From Streptomyces sp. DH-12 (GTDB lineage Bacteria > Actinomycetota > Actinomycetes > Streptomycetales > Streptomycetaceae): a stretch of DNA of 64,000 nucleotides. This document shows positions 8,583 through 16,568 of the stretch, piece by piece. The DNA lies in the NCBI RefSeq assembly GCF_002899455.1, contig NZ_PPFB01000001.1:6230001-6294000 (forward strand), in the 5' to 3' direction. Both the position numbers and the translations under genes were made by a program. Positions within the stretch are counted from its first letter, which is position 1. Each line of letters starts with the position of its first letter. The notes below the pieces were generated by a model. It saw nothing but the letters and a program-made list of their open reading frames with translations, was not told the origin of the DNA and did not search any database.

Positions 8583-9131
8583 TCAGCCGTTGCGCGGGGC
8601 CGGGAACGCCGTGGGGCGGGGGTCGTCGCGGAGGGACGGGCTGCCCGCGGTGGGCTGGGTCGGCATGGCGCGGGCCGCCTGCACGGTGGGCACCGTGGTG
8701 ACACCGGAACCGACGTTGACCGTGCGGGGGCCCGACGACTCCGTGGTCCGCTCGGTCTCGGCGGAGGCCGCCGCCTGCGCGGCCGCCCGGCGGGCGCCGT
8801 ACCGGCGGTGCACCGCCTGCTTGGTGACCCCGAGCGCGGAGCCCACCGCGTCCCACGAGAAGCCCAGGGAGCGGTCGAAGTCCACGGCGGCCGTGACCAG
8901 GGTCTCGACGCTGTCCCGCAGTTCCTGCGCGAGGCGGACGGTCGGGGCGGGGGCGCGTCCGTAGACGACGAAGCCCGTGGAGGGGCCGGAGCGGCGCGGG
9001 CGGTAGACGTTGCCGAGCTGGGCGGTGAGCGTGCGCAGTGCGTCCACCTGCCGGCGGACCCGCTCGATGTCCCGCACCAGCAAGTGCAGGCTGGCCCGAG
9101 CCTGGGCGTCGTGGGTTGCGTGGTCGGCCAT
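8583..9131 (-). CDS. Conserved Streptomyces HTH protein of unknown role
   Basis: 182 residues from ATG 9131, preceded by GAGAGG. A helical, charged N-terminal half (about 10-40, possible coiled coil) is followed by an HTH-like segment 'WDAVGSALGVTKQAVHRRYG' at about residues 105-124, which resembles the recognition helices of small actinobacterial regulators. The C-terminal 50 residues are low in complexity (Ala, Thr, Pro). It has held its place between priA and fmt. The target is unknown; DNA binding is inferred from the HTH alone. Confidence 0.72.
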   Translation of the reverse strand: MADHATHDAQARASLHLLVRDIERVRRQVDALRTLTAQLGNVYRPRRSGPSTGFVVYGRAPAPTVRLAQELRDSVETLVTAAVDFDRSLGFSWDAVGSALGVTKQAVHRRYGARRAAAQAAASAETERTTESSGPRTVNVGSGVTTVPTVQAARAMPTQPTAGSPSLRDDPRPTAFPAPRNG

Positions 9132-9425
9132 GAACAAGCCTCTCGAACCGGCGTTGAAAGGGATGGACCCTGTCGGGGCCCGTGGTCAACTCTTTCTTGA
9201 CCAACGCCGATCCGGTCCCCCGGTCACGGGCTGGGGCGCGGCGGCATATGCGTACGCCCCTGCGGGGGCCGCCCCGGACGGCGGGGCCGCCTGCTCGGAA
9301 CGTTCCTGCACGGCACGGCAGGTGTCCCGGACGCGACACCCTGTCCCTGCGGCCGCGGCGGAGGGCCGCCCCATAGACTGGTGCGTCGCCCGAACCGTCC
9401 CCGCCCGAGAGGCCCTCCGCACCCC

Positions 9426-10358
9426 ATGAGGCTCGTCTTCGCCGGTACCCCCGAGGTCGCCGTTCCCGCACTGGACGCTCTTCTCTCCTCCGGGCGGCAC
9501 GAGGTCGCCGCCGTCGTCACGCGGCCCGACGCGCCCGCCGGACGCGGCCGCCGGCTGGTCGCCTCGCCGGTCGCCGAGCGGGCGGAGGAGGCCGGCATCG
9601 AGGTGCTGAAGCCGGGCAGGCCGAAGGACCCCGACTTCCTCGAGCGGCTCCGGCGGATCGCCCCCGACTGCTGCCCCGTCGTCGCCTACGGCGCCCTGCT
9701 GCCCCGCGTCGCCCTCGACATCCCCGCCCACGGCTGGGTCAACCTGCACTTCTCGCTGCTGCCCGCCTGGCGCGGCGCCGCGCCCGTGCAGCACGCCATC
9801 ATGGCGGGCGACGAGATCACCGGCGCCAGCACCTTCCTCATCGAGGAGGGGCTGGACTCCGGGCCCGTCTACGGCACCGTCACCGAGGAGATCCGCCCCA
9901 CCGACACCAGCGGCGATCTGCTCACCCGGCTGGCCTTCGCCGGCTCCGGACTGCTCGCGGCGACGATGGACGGCATCGAGGACGGCACGCTGAAGGCCGT
10001 GCCGCAGCCCGCCGACGGCGTCAGCCTGGCACCCAAGGTCAACGTCGAGGACGCGCGCGTGGACTGGCGGGCCCCGGCGCTGCGCGTCGACCGGGTGGTG
10101 CGCGGCTGCACGCCCGCGCCCGGAGCCTGGACCACCTTCCGCGGTGAGCGGCTGAAGATCGTCCAGGCCACGCCCGTACCGGACCGTGCCGACCTGGCGC
10201 CCGGCCGGCTGTCCGCCGGGAAGAACAACGTGTACGTCGGGACCGGTTCGTACGCCGTGGAGCTGCTGTGGGTGCAGGCCCAGGGCAAGAAGCCGATGCG
10301 CGCCGCGGACTGGGCGCGCGGGGTGCGGATCGCGGCCGGGGAGACCCTCGGCGACTGA
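9426..10358 (+). CDS. fmt: Methionyl-tRNA formyltransferase
   Basis: Formylates initiator Met-tRNA using 10-formyl-tetrahydrofolate. ATG 9426 gives 310 residues starting 'MRLVFAGTPEVAVPALDAL', the family's Rossmann start. The active-site stretch 'VNLHFSLLPAWRGAAPV' (about 105-121) is intact, and a C-terminal OB-like tRNA-binding domain follows. TAGACT at 9374-9379 is a possible -10 box. rsmB follows after 74 bp. Confidence 0.96.
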   Translation: MRLVFAGTPEVAVPALDALLSSGRHEVAAVVTRPDAPAGRGRRLVASPVAERAEEAGIEVLKPGRPKDPDFLERLRRIAPDCCPVVAYGALLPRVALDIPAHGWVNLHFSLLPAWRGAAPVQHAIMAGDEITGASTFLIEEGLDSGPVYGTVTEEIRPTDTSGDLLTRLAFAGSGLLAATMDGIEDGTLKAVPQPADGVSLAPKVNVEDARVDWRAPALRVDRVVRGCTPAPGAWTTFRGERLKIVQATPVPDRADLAPGRLSAGKNNVYVGTGSYAVELLWVQAQGKKPMRAADWARGVRIAAGETLGD

Positions 10359-10432
10359 CGCCCCCGGCTCCCGCCCTGCGTACGCCGTAGGCTGGAGCGC
10401 GCACGCCCACCCACATCCGGAGCACCTTTTTC

Positions 10433-11860
10433 GTGAGCGACCAGCCCCGTCGGCCCCGCAGGCCCGCCAAGCCCTACCGCCGTCCCCAGAAGGACCCCGT
10501 CCGCATCCTCGCCTTCGAGGCGCTGCGGGCCGTGGACGAGCGCGACGCGTACGCCAACCTCGTCCTGCCCCCGCTGCTGCGCAAGGCGCGCGAGAACGAG
10601 GGACCGGAGAAGTTCGACGCGCGGGACGCGGCACTGGCCACCGAGCTGGTGTACGGCACCCTGCGCCGCCAGGGCACGTACGACGCCGTCATCGCGGCCT
10701 GCGTCGACCGGCCGCTGCGCGAGGTGGACCCGCCGGTGCTGGACGTGCTGAGCCTCGGCGCGCACCAGCTCCTCGGCACGCGGATCCCGACGCACGCCGC
10801 CGTGTCCGCCACCGTGGAACTGGCCCGGGTGATGCTCGGCGACGGGCGCGCCAAGTTCGTCAACGCCGTGCTGCGCAAGATCGCCCAGGACGACCTGGAC
10901 GGCTGGATCGAGCGGGTCGCGCCGCCGTACGACGAGGACCCCGAGGACCATCTCGCCGTCGTGCACTCCCACCCGCGTTGGGTGGTCTCCGCGCTGTGGG
11001 ACTCCCTCGGCGGCGGACGCGCCGGCGTCGAGGAACTGCTGCGCGCCGACAACGAGCGGCCCGAGGTGACGCTGGTCGCCCGTCCCGGTCGGGCCACCAC
11101 CGAGGAGCTGCTGGCCGAGGAGGCCGCCGTCCCCGGCCGCTGGTCCCCGTACGCGGTGCGGCTCACCGAGGGCGGGGAGCCCGGCGCGGTCCCGGCGGTC
11201 GCCGAGGGGCGGGCCGGGGTCCAGGACGAGGGCAGCCAGCTGGTGGCGCTCGCGCTCGCGGCGGCGCCCGTCGAGGGGCCGGACCGGCGGTGGCTGGACG
11301 CGTGCGCGGGGCCCGGCGGCAAGGCCGCGCTGCTCGGCGCGCTCGCCGCCGAGCGCGGGGCCGTGCTGCTCGCCTCCGAGAAGCAGCCGCACCGGGCGGG
11401 GCTGGTCGCCAGGGCGCTGGCCGGGAACCCCGGCCCGTACCAGGTGGTCGCCGCCGACGGGACGCGTCCGCCGTGGCGGCCCGGCAGCTTCGACCGGGTG
11501 CTGGTCGACGTGCCGTGCACCGGTCTCGGCGCCCTGCGCCGGCGGCCCGAGGCCCGGTGGCGGCGCCGCCCGGAGGATCTGAACGGCTTCGCGCCCCTCC
11601 AGCGCGGGCTGCTGCGGACCGCCCTGGAGTCCGTGCGGGTCGGCGGCGTCGTCGGCTACGCGACCTGCTCACCGCACCTCGCGGAGACGCGCGCCGTGGT
11701 GGCGGACCTCCTCGGGCAGTTCCCGGACACCGAGCTGATCGACGCCCGCCCGCTCCTCCCCGACGTCCCCGACCTCGGTGACGGCCCCGACATCCAACTC
11801 TGGCCCCACCTGCACGGCACCGACGCGATGTACCTCGCCTTGATCCGCCGCACGGCCTGA
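10433..11860 (+). CDS. rsmB: 16S rRNA cytosine-C5 methyltransferase RsmB
   Basis: Methylates C967 of 16S rRNA with S-adenosylmethionine. 475 residues from GTG 10433. The N-terminal NusB-like RNA-binding domain (about 20-170) is followed by the SAM fold: 'VQDEGSQLVALAL', 'LDACAGPGGKAALL' (motif I), 'VDVPCTGLGALRR' (motif IV with one catalytic Cys) and 'GYATCSPH' (motif VI with the second Cys). Basic N-terminus. The fmt-rsmB pairing is common in bacteria. Confidence 0.94.
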   Translation: MSDQPRRPRRPAKPYRRPQKDPVRILAFEALRAVDERDAYANLVLPPLLRKARENEGPEKFDARDAALATELVYGTLRRQGTYDAVIAACVDRPLREVDPPVLDVLSLGAHQLLGTRIPTHAAVSATVELARVMLGDGRAKFVNAVLRKIAQDDLDGWIERVAPPYDEDPEDHLAVVHSHPRWVVSALWDSLGGGRAGVEELLRADNERPEVTLVARPGRATTEELLAEEAAVPGRWSPYAVRLTEGGEPGAVPAVAEGRAGVQDEGSQLVALALAAAPVEGPDRRWLDACAGPGGKAALLGALAAERGAVLLASEKQPHRAGLVARALAGNPGPYQVVAADGTRPPWRPGSFDRVLVDVPCTGLGALRRRPEARWRRRPEDLNGFAPLQRGLLRTALESVRVGGVVGYATCSPHLAETRAVVADLLGQFPDTELIDARPLLPDVPDLGDGPDIQLWPHLHGTDAMYLALIRRTA

Positions 11861-12178
11861 CCCCGGGACAGCGGGCGCCCTCGGCCCGCCCGCGACGGAA
11901 GGCTCCCGCGCGGAGCGGTGTCAGCGGGGCGGGGACCGGCGGGTCCCGGGTGCCGTCGTGCCGGGGCCGCCCGCCACGGGACCCCCGCGTCCGTGTCCTC
12001 GCCCCCCCGCCGACGGGGACGGCCGCCGGGCTCGCGGCGCCGTGGGCGACGGCTCCGGGCGGGTCCGGGCAGGACCGGCCAACGCGGGGCGGCGGCGCGG
12101 ATCTTCGTGTCCTCGTCCCCGCCGACCAGTCCCCGGACGCGTCGCACCGCCGCGCGGCGCAGCGCATACGCTTGGGGC
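11861..12178 (+). promoter_or_regulatory. Spacer before rpe, ending in a likely leaderless promoter
   Basis: No gene is seen in these 318 bp. TACGCT at 12167-12172 lies exactly -12 to -7 from the rpe ATG at 12179, and there is no Shine-Dalgarno sequence in front of that ATG, so rpe is probably transcribed as a leaderless mRNA. No good -35 hexamer was found. Confidence 0.35.
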
Positions 12179-12865
12179 ATGGCCCCGCAGATCAGTCCCA
12201 GCATCCTGTCCGCCGACTTCGCCCGGCTCGCCGAGGAGGCGAAGGCCGTGGAGGGAGCCGACTGGCTCCACGTCGACGTGATGGACAACCACTTCGTGCC
12301 GAACCTGACGCTCGGCGTGCCGGTCGTGGAGTCGCTCGCCCGTGCCACGGACACGCCGCTGGACTGTCATCTGATGATCGAGGCGCCCGACCGCTGGGCG
12401 CCGCAGTACGTGGAGGCGGGGGCGGGCTCCGTCACCTTCCACGTGGAGGCGGCCACCGCGCCCGTCCGGCTCGCCCGGGAGATCCGCGCCAAGGGCGCCC
12501 GCGCCTCGATGGCGCTGCGGCCGGCGACGCCGGTCGAGCCGTACGAGGATCTGCTGCCCGAGCTGGACATGCTGCTGATCATGACGGTTGAACCGGGCTT
12601 CGGCGGGCAGGCGTTCCTCGACATCATGCTGCCGAAGATCCGCCGCACCCGTGAGCTGATCAGCAAGCACGGTCTGGAGCTGTGGCTGCAGGTCGACGGC
12701 GGTGTGTCGGCCTCGACCATCGAGCAGTGCGCCGACGCCGGCGCGGACGTCTTCGTCGCGGGTTCCGCCGTGTACGGCGCGGCGGACCCGGCCGAGGCGG
12801 TCCGTGCCCTGCGCAGGCAGGCGGAGGCGGCGACGGCCAAGGCGTCGTGGCCGTCTGACCACTGA
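12179..12865 (+). CDS. rpe: Ribulose-phosphate 3-epimerase
   Basis: Interconverts ribulose-5-phosphate and xylulose-5-phosphate in the pentose phosphate pathway. 228 residues from ATG 12179. All family marks are present: 'SPSILSADF', metal ligands in 'HVDVMDNHFVPN' and 'DCHLMI', 'MTVEPGFGGQ' and 'QVDGGV'. The next gene downstream is a sugar-binding regulator, which fits a sugar-phosphate context. Confidence 0.96.
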   Translation: MAPQISPSILSADFARLAEEAKAVEGADWLHVDVMDNHFVPNLTLGVPVVESLARATDTPLDCHLMIEAPDRWAPQYVEAGAGSVTFHVEAATAPVRLAREIRAKGARASMALRPATPVEPYEDLLPELDMLLIMTVEPGFGGQAFLDIMLPKIRRTRELISKHGLELWLQVDGGVSASTIEQCADAGADVFVAGSAVYGAADPAEAVRALRRQAEAATAKASWPSDH

Positions 12866-12967
12866 GCGTCATGTACGTGAACGGCGGGCAGCAGGGCTGA
12901 TCGACAGCGCCGGATCTGCAAGGATGAACGGCGAGTCCAGAGCGTGAACAGCAGTGAGGAGATCGCC

Positions 12968-13987
12968 GTGTCGGGTATGTCGGCGGGCCGGTCAGCCATG
13001 CGGATGGGACCCGCTGAGCTGGTGCAGGCGGCGGCCATGGCCCGCCGCTTCTACCTCGAGGGAAAGTCCAAGATCCAGATCGCCGAGGAGTTCGGCGTCA
13101 GCCGCTTCAAGGTGGCCAGGGTCCTGGAGACCGCCCTCGAGCGGGATCTGGTACGCATCGAGATCCGCGTACCCGCCGAGCTGGACGCCGAGCGCTCGGA
13201 CGCGCTCCGCGCCCGCTACGGCCTGCGGCACGCCGTCGTGGTCGAGTCCCCGGCCGAGGCCGAGGAGACGCCCGACCCCGAGAACCTGGGAGAGGTGGCC
13301 GCCGACCTGCTCGGCGAGCTGGTCAACGAAGGGGACGTGCTGGGCCTCGCCTGGGGGCGTTCCACCATCCACATGGCGGCGGCCCTGGACCGGCTGCCGC
13401 CCTGCACGGTCGTCCAGCTGACCGGCGTGTACGACGCGGGCACGGCGGAACGCGGCTCGGTCGAGGCCGTGCGCCGCGCCGCGCAGGTGTCGGGCGGCGA
13501 CGCCCACCCCATCTACGCGCCGATGCTGCTGCCGGACGCCGCCACCGCGGAGGCGCTGCGCCACCAGACGGGCATCGCGCGGGCCTTCGAGTACTTCGAC
13601 AAGGTCACCGTCGCCTGTGTGTCCATCGGCTCCTGGGAGCCGGGCATCTCCACGGTGCACGACATGCTCAGCGACGAGGAGCGGGCGCACTACGCCTCCC
13701 TCGGCGTCGCCGCCGAGATGTCCGCGCACCTCTTCGACGCCGAGGGCCGCCGGATCGGCCGCGACCTGGGCGAGCGGTGCATCACTGTCAAGACCGACCA
13801 GCTGCGCAGGGTGCCCGAGGTCGTCGCCATCGCCGGCGGACAGCGCAAGGGGCCGGCGATCGACGCGGTGCTGCGCTCCGGCCTCGTCACCAGTCTGGTG
13901 ACCGACACCTCGGCCGCCGACTACCTGATGACCGCCGGACCCGCCCCGCGCTCCGCCCTCAACCGCGCGGACCCCGACGGCCCCTGA
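12968..13987 (+). CDS. SorC/DeoR-type sugar-binding transcriptional regulator
   Basis: 339 residues if it starts at GTG 12968, which I prefer because GAGGAGAT at 12956-12963 is an ideal ribosome site; GTG 12944 would add eight residues. The N-terminal HTH 'KSKIQIAEEFGVSRFKVARV' (about 35-54) is followed by a long SorC-type effector domain with 'LGLAWGRSTIHMAAAL' and the phosphosugar-isomerase-like 'GITVKTDQLRRVPEVVAIAGG'-type ending. Proteins of this family are released from DNA by phosphosugars. Adjacency to rpe suggests a pentose-phosphate signal, but the regulon is unknown. Confidence 0.87.
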   Translation: MSGMSAGRSAMRMGPAELVQAAAMARRFYLEGKSKIQIAEEFGVSRFKVARVLETALERDLVRIEIRVPAELDAERSDALRARYGLRHAVVVESPAEAEETPDPENLGEVAADLLGELVNEGDVLGLAWGRSTIHMAAALDRLPPCTVVQLTGVYDAGTAERGSVEAVRRAAQVSGGDAHPIYAPMLLPDAATAEALRHQTGIARAFEYFDKVTVACVSIGSWEPGISTVHDMLSDEERAHYASLGVAAEMSAHLFDAEGRRIGRDLGERCITVKTDQLRRVPEVVAIAGGQRKGPAIDAVLRSGLVTSLVTDTSAADYLMTAGPAPRSALNRADPDGP

Positions 13988-14060
13988 CGGCGCGTGGGAC
14001 CGGGAGGGGACCGGCGGCGTCGGCCGCATGCTGCCGTGAAGGGCCCTCCTCCCGCCTCCC

Positions 14061-14421
14061 GTGGCCTGCCCGCTGCTCGCCCTGCCGACGGGCCGCTCGA
14101 CCGCCGGTGACGAGGGCGGGGCGCCGGCGTGGGCCGGGGAACTGTCCACCGTGCAGGCGTCCGGCCTGCCCGCCGGGACCCGGCGCACCCTGGAACTCAC
14201 CGACGAGGGCGGCCCCTTCCCGTACGAGCGGGACGGCGCCCTGCTCTGCGGCTTCGAGGGGGGCTGCCGCCCCGGCACGACCGCGGCCCCTCCCACGAGT
14301 GCACGGTGCCCGCGCCCGGCTCCGACGACCGGGACGCCCGGAGTGTCGTCACCGGCGGGAACGACGGGACGTCCTGCACCGACGTCCACCACGCGACGTT
14401 CACGGCGGTACGGGGACGCCC
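14061..14421 (+). pseudogene. Decayed guanyl-specific ribonuclease (RNase Sa/barnase type)
   Basis: One frame reads '...LELTDEGGPFPYERDGA', matching the 'DGPFPY..DG' region of Streptomyces RNase Sa. After a G-run at about 14258-14263 the match continues in another frame: 'HECTVPAPGSDDRDARSVVTGG' shortly before 'HHATFTAV', matching the RNase Sa active-site strand and the 'DHYATF' histidine segment. One frameshift therefore breaks it. By position, the Arg equivalent to RNase Sa Arg69 appears to be Ser. An upstream 'LLALPTGRS' looks like a spoiled lipobox (LTGC). Lies just before an inhibitor remnant. Confidence 0.72.
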
Positions 14422-14770
14422 CGCGACCCCACCGCCCGGCTCGTCGTCCCCCTCGACCCCGACGGAGTGACCGGCAAGGCGGGCCCGACGGACCGCCGCG
14501 CCCGCGCGCTCGGCCCGCCCGGCCGGTTCGGGCGCGACGGGGACGCCCTCGCGGACTCCCTCGCCGGCCGCCCCGCCCGGCCCGGAGCCCGCGGCCGAGC
14601 GCGGGCTGCTGCCCGCCGTCCGCGGCCGGCGGGCCCACACGGACGCCCCCCCCCCCCGGGAACGGGCGACCGTCCAGGAGGTGTTCGCCGAGGCCGTGGA
14701 ACGCGCCCCGTCGCTCACCGTGGCGCTCGCCCTTGGAGGATCCGCCGAGCATCTCCCCGACCGGGCTGGA
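14422..14770 (+). pseudogene. Decayed barstar-type ribonuclease inhibitor
   Basis: One frame reads 'LVVPLDPDGVTGKAGPTDRRARALG' (in two parts) and 'RFGRDGDALADSLAG', matching the barstar pattern in which a helix leads to 'WFGRNWDALADSL'. From about 14597 another frame continues with 'ERGLLPAVRGRRAHTDA' and 'VQEVFAEAVERAPSLTVALALGG', matching the end of barstar proteins. A frameshift near 14590 separates the halves, and no start codon is obvious. Barstar binds and blocks barnase-type RNases, so with the preceding RNase remnant it forms a dead toxin/immunity pair. Confidence 0.7.
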
Positions 14771-14880
14771 CGATCCGACCGGGACCGGCGTCACGGTCAC
14801 CGTGGGAGAATGAAGTACGTGCTCTTCCCCCTGGCTGACCTGTCCGGGGGCCGCCTCTGATCGACTGGGATGTGCAGCAC

Positions 14881-16323
14881 GTGCGTTTCCTCAACGACAT
14901 CCAGCCCCCGTACGACCTGACGTACGACGACGTCTTCATGGTGCCGAGCCGCTCCGCGGTCGGCTCGCGGCAGGGTGTCGACCTCAGCTCGCCCGACGGC
15001 ACCGGCACCACCATCCCGCTCGTCGTCGCCAACATGACCGCCATCGCCGGCCGTCGCATGGCCGAGACGGTCGCCCGGCGCGGCGGACTGGTCGTCATCC
15101 CGCAGGACATCCCGATCGAGGTCGTCGCCGAGGTCGTCTCCTGGGTGAAGGACCGCCACCTGGTGCTGGACACCCCGATCGTGCTGGCCCCGCACCAGAC
15201 CGTCGCCGACGCGCTGTCCCTGCTGCCCAAGCGGGCGCACAACGCGGGCGTGGTCGTCGACGAGGAGCACCGGCCGGTCGGCGTGGTCACCGACACCGAC
15301 CTGACCGGCGTGGACCGCTTCACCCAGCTCGACGAGGTCATGTCCAAGGACCTGATCCTCCTCGACGCCGACAGGGACCCGCGCGAGGCCTTCCACACCC
15401 TCGACGGCGCCAACCGCCGCTACGCGCCCGCCGTGGACCGCGACGGCCGCCTCGCGGGCATCCTCACCCGCAAGGGCGCCTTGCGCGCCACCCTGTACAC
15501 GCCGGCCACCGACGACCGGGGGCGGCTGCGCATCGCCGCCGCCGTCGGGATCAACGGCGACGTGGCCGGCAAGGCCAAACAGCTCCTGGAGGCGGGCGTC
15601 GACACCCTCGTCATCGACACCGCGCACGGCCACCAGGAGTCGATGATCAACGCCGTGCGGCTGGTGCGCGGGCTCGACCCGCAGGTCCCGGTCGTCGCCG
15701 GCAACATCGTCTCCGCCGAGGGCGTCCGCGACCTCGTCGAGGCCGGCGCGGACATCGTCAAGGTCGGTGTCGGCCCCGGCGCCATGTGCACCACCCGGAT
15801 GATGACCGGCGTCGGCCGGCCGCAGTTCTCCGCCGTGCTGGAGTGCGCCGCCGAGGCGAAGAAGTACGGCAAGCACGTCTGGGCCGACGGCGGTGTCCGC
15901 CATCCGCGCGACGTGGCCATGGCCCTCGCGGCCGGCGCGTCGAACGTGATGATCGGCTCGTGGTTCGCCGGTACCCACGAGTCCCCGGGCGACCTCCAGC
16001 ACGACGCGAACGGCCGCCCCTACAAGGAGTCCTTCGGCATGGCGTCCGCCCGTGCCGTGCGCAACCGCACCTCTGAGGAGTCCGCCTACGACCGCGCCCG
16101 CAAGGCGCTGTTCGAGGAGGGCATCTCCACCTCCCGCATGTTCCTCGACCCGGAGCGCCCCGGCGTCGAGGACCTGATCGACTCGATCGTCGCGGGCGTC
16201 CGCTCCTCCTGCACCTACGCCGGCGCCGCCACGCTGGAGGAGTTCGCCGAGAAGGCCGTCGTCGGCGTCCAGAGCGCGGCCGGCTACGCGGAGGGCAAGC
16301 CGCTGCACGCCAGCTGGAACTGA
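14881..16323 (+). CDS. guaB1: GuaB1-family IMP dehydrogenase-related protein (probable GMP reductase)
   Basis: 480 residues from GTG 14881; a GTG three codons earlier is possible but badly placed relative to GGGA at 14867. The TIM barrel is split by two CBS domains (about residues 95-205, 'AGVVVDEEHRPVGVVTDTD'). The catalytic Cys loop 'GVGPGAMCTTRMMTGVG' (about 298-314) and 'GSWFAGTHESPG' are present. Members of this actinobacterial clade (studied in mycobacteria) act as GMP reductase rather than IMP dehydrogenase, recycling guanine nucleotides under CBS-domain control; that function is inferred from family. Confidence 0.9.
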   Translation: MRFLNDIQPPYDLTYDDVFMVPSRSAVGSRQGVDLSSPDGTGTTIPLVVANMTAIAGRRMAETVARRGGLVVIPQDIPIEVVAEVVSWVKDRHLVLDTPIVLAPHQTVADALSLLPKRAHNAGVVVDEEHRPVGVVTDTDLTGVDRFTQLDEVMSKDLILLDADRDPREAFHTLDGANRRYAPAVDRDGRLAGILTRKGALRATLYTPATDDRGRLRIAAAVGINGDVAGKAKQLLEAGVDTLVIDTAHGHQESMINAVRLVRGLDPQVPVVAGNIVSAEGVRDLVEAGADIVKVGVGPGAMCTTRMMTGVGRPQFSAVLECAAEAKKYGKHVWADGGVRHPRDVAMALAAGASNVMIGSWFAGTHESPGDLQHDANGRPYKESFGMASARAVRNRTSEESAYDRARKALFEEGISTSRMFLDPERPGVEDLIDSIVAGVRSSCTYAGAATLEEFAEKAVVGVQSAAGYAEGKPLHASWN

Positions 16324-16421
16324 CCCACCCGGTGAGGCGGGTGTGGAACGGGCCACACGGCCGGCGCAACGAACATCCGCCTCACCTCGAGGAACGCAAT
16401 GATCGTGCGGTGGTGCGCAAG

Positions 16422-16443
16422 GTTGCTGCATTTCAGCAGCAAC
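16422..16443. promoter_or_regulatory. Palindromic candidate operator for the Lrp/AsnC regulator
   Basis: Perfect 8-bp arms GTTGCTGC / GCAGCAAC around ATTTCA, with TTGC...GCAA ends as in many Lrp/AsnC sites. It overlaps a possible -35 (TTTCAG, 16431-16436) lying 18 bp from TAGTGT at 16455-16460, about 110 bp before the permease start. The linked regulator gene at 18058 is the natural candidate to bind it. Confidence 0.5.
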
Positions 16444-16568
16444 GACAAACCTCGTAGTGTTACGCGCTGTACGTGTGCGGCGGGGACCCCGCTCGACGGG
16501 TCCCGGCTGTCGCGGGGCGCCGTCGGTCCCCGGCCGCGGAAGACCGGCAGCGATCAAGGAGTCAGCGC

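Noticed and set aside
5479..9471. 1330-codon open frame on the minus strand across metK, priA and fmt
   Set aside because: It is a shadow produced by GC-rich codons on the other strand; its translation is Pro/Arg/Ala-rich without any domain, and the plus-strand genes are unmistakable.
14646..14657. Run of 12 C as the cause of the barstar break
   Set aside because: The barstar-like frame reads continuously through it; the actual frame change is near 14590.
14061..14860. Live RNase/barstar operon disrupted only by sequencing errors
   Set aside because: Frameshifts alone could be errors, but several consensus residues (active-site Arg, aromatic core) are also changed, so decay is more likely. 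Not excluded without reads.
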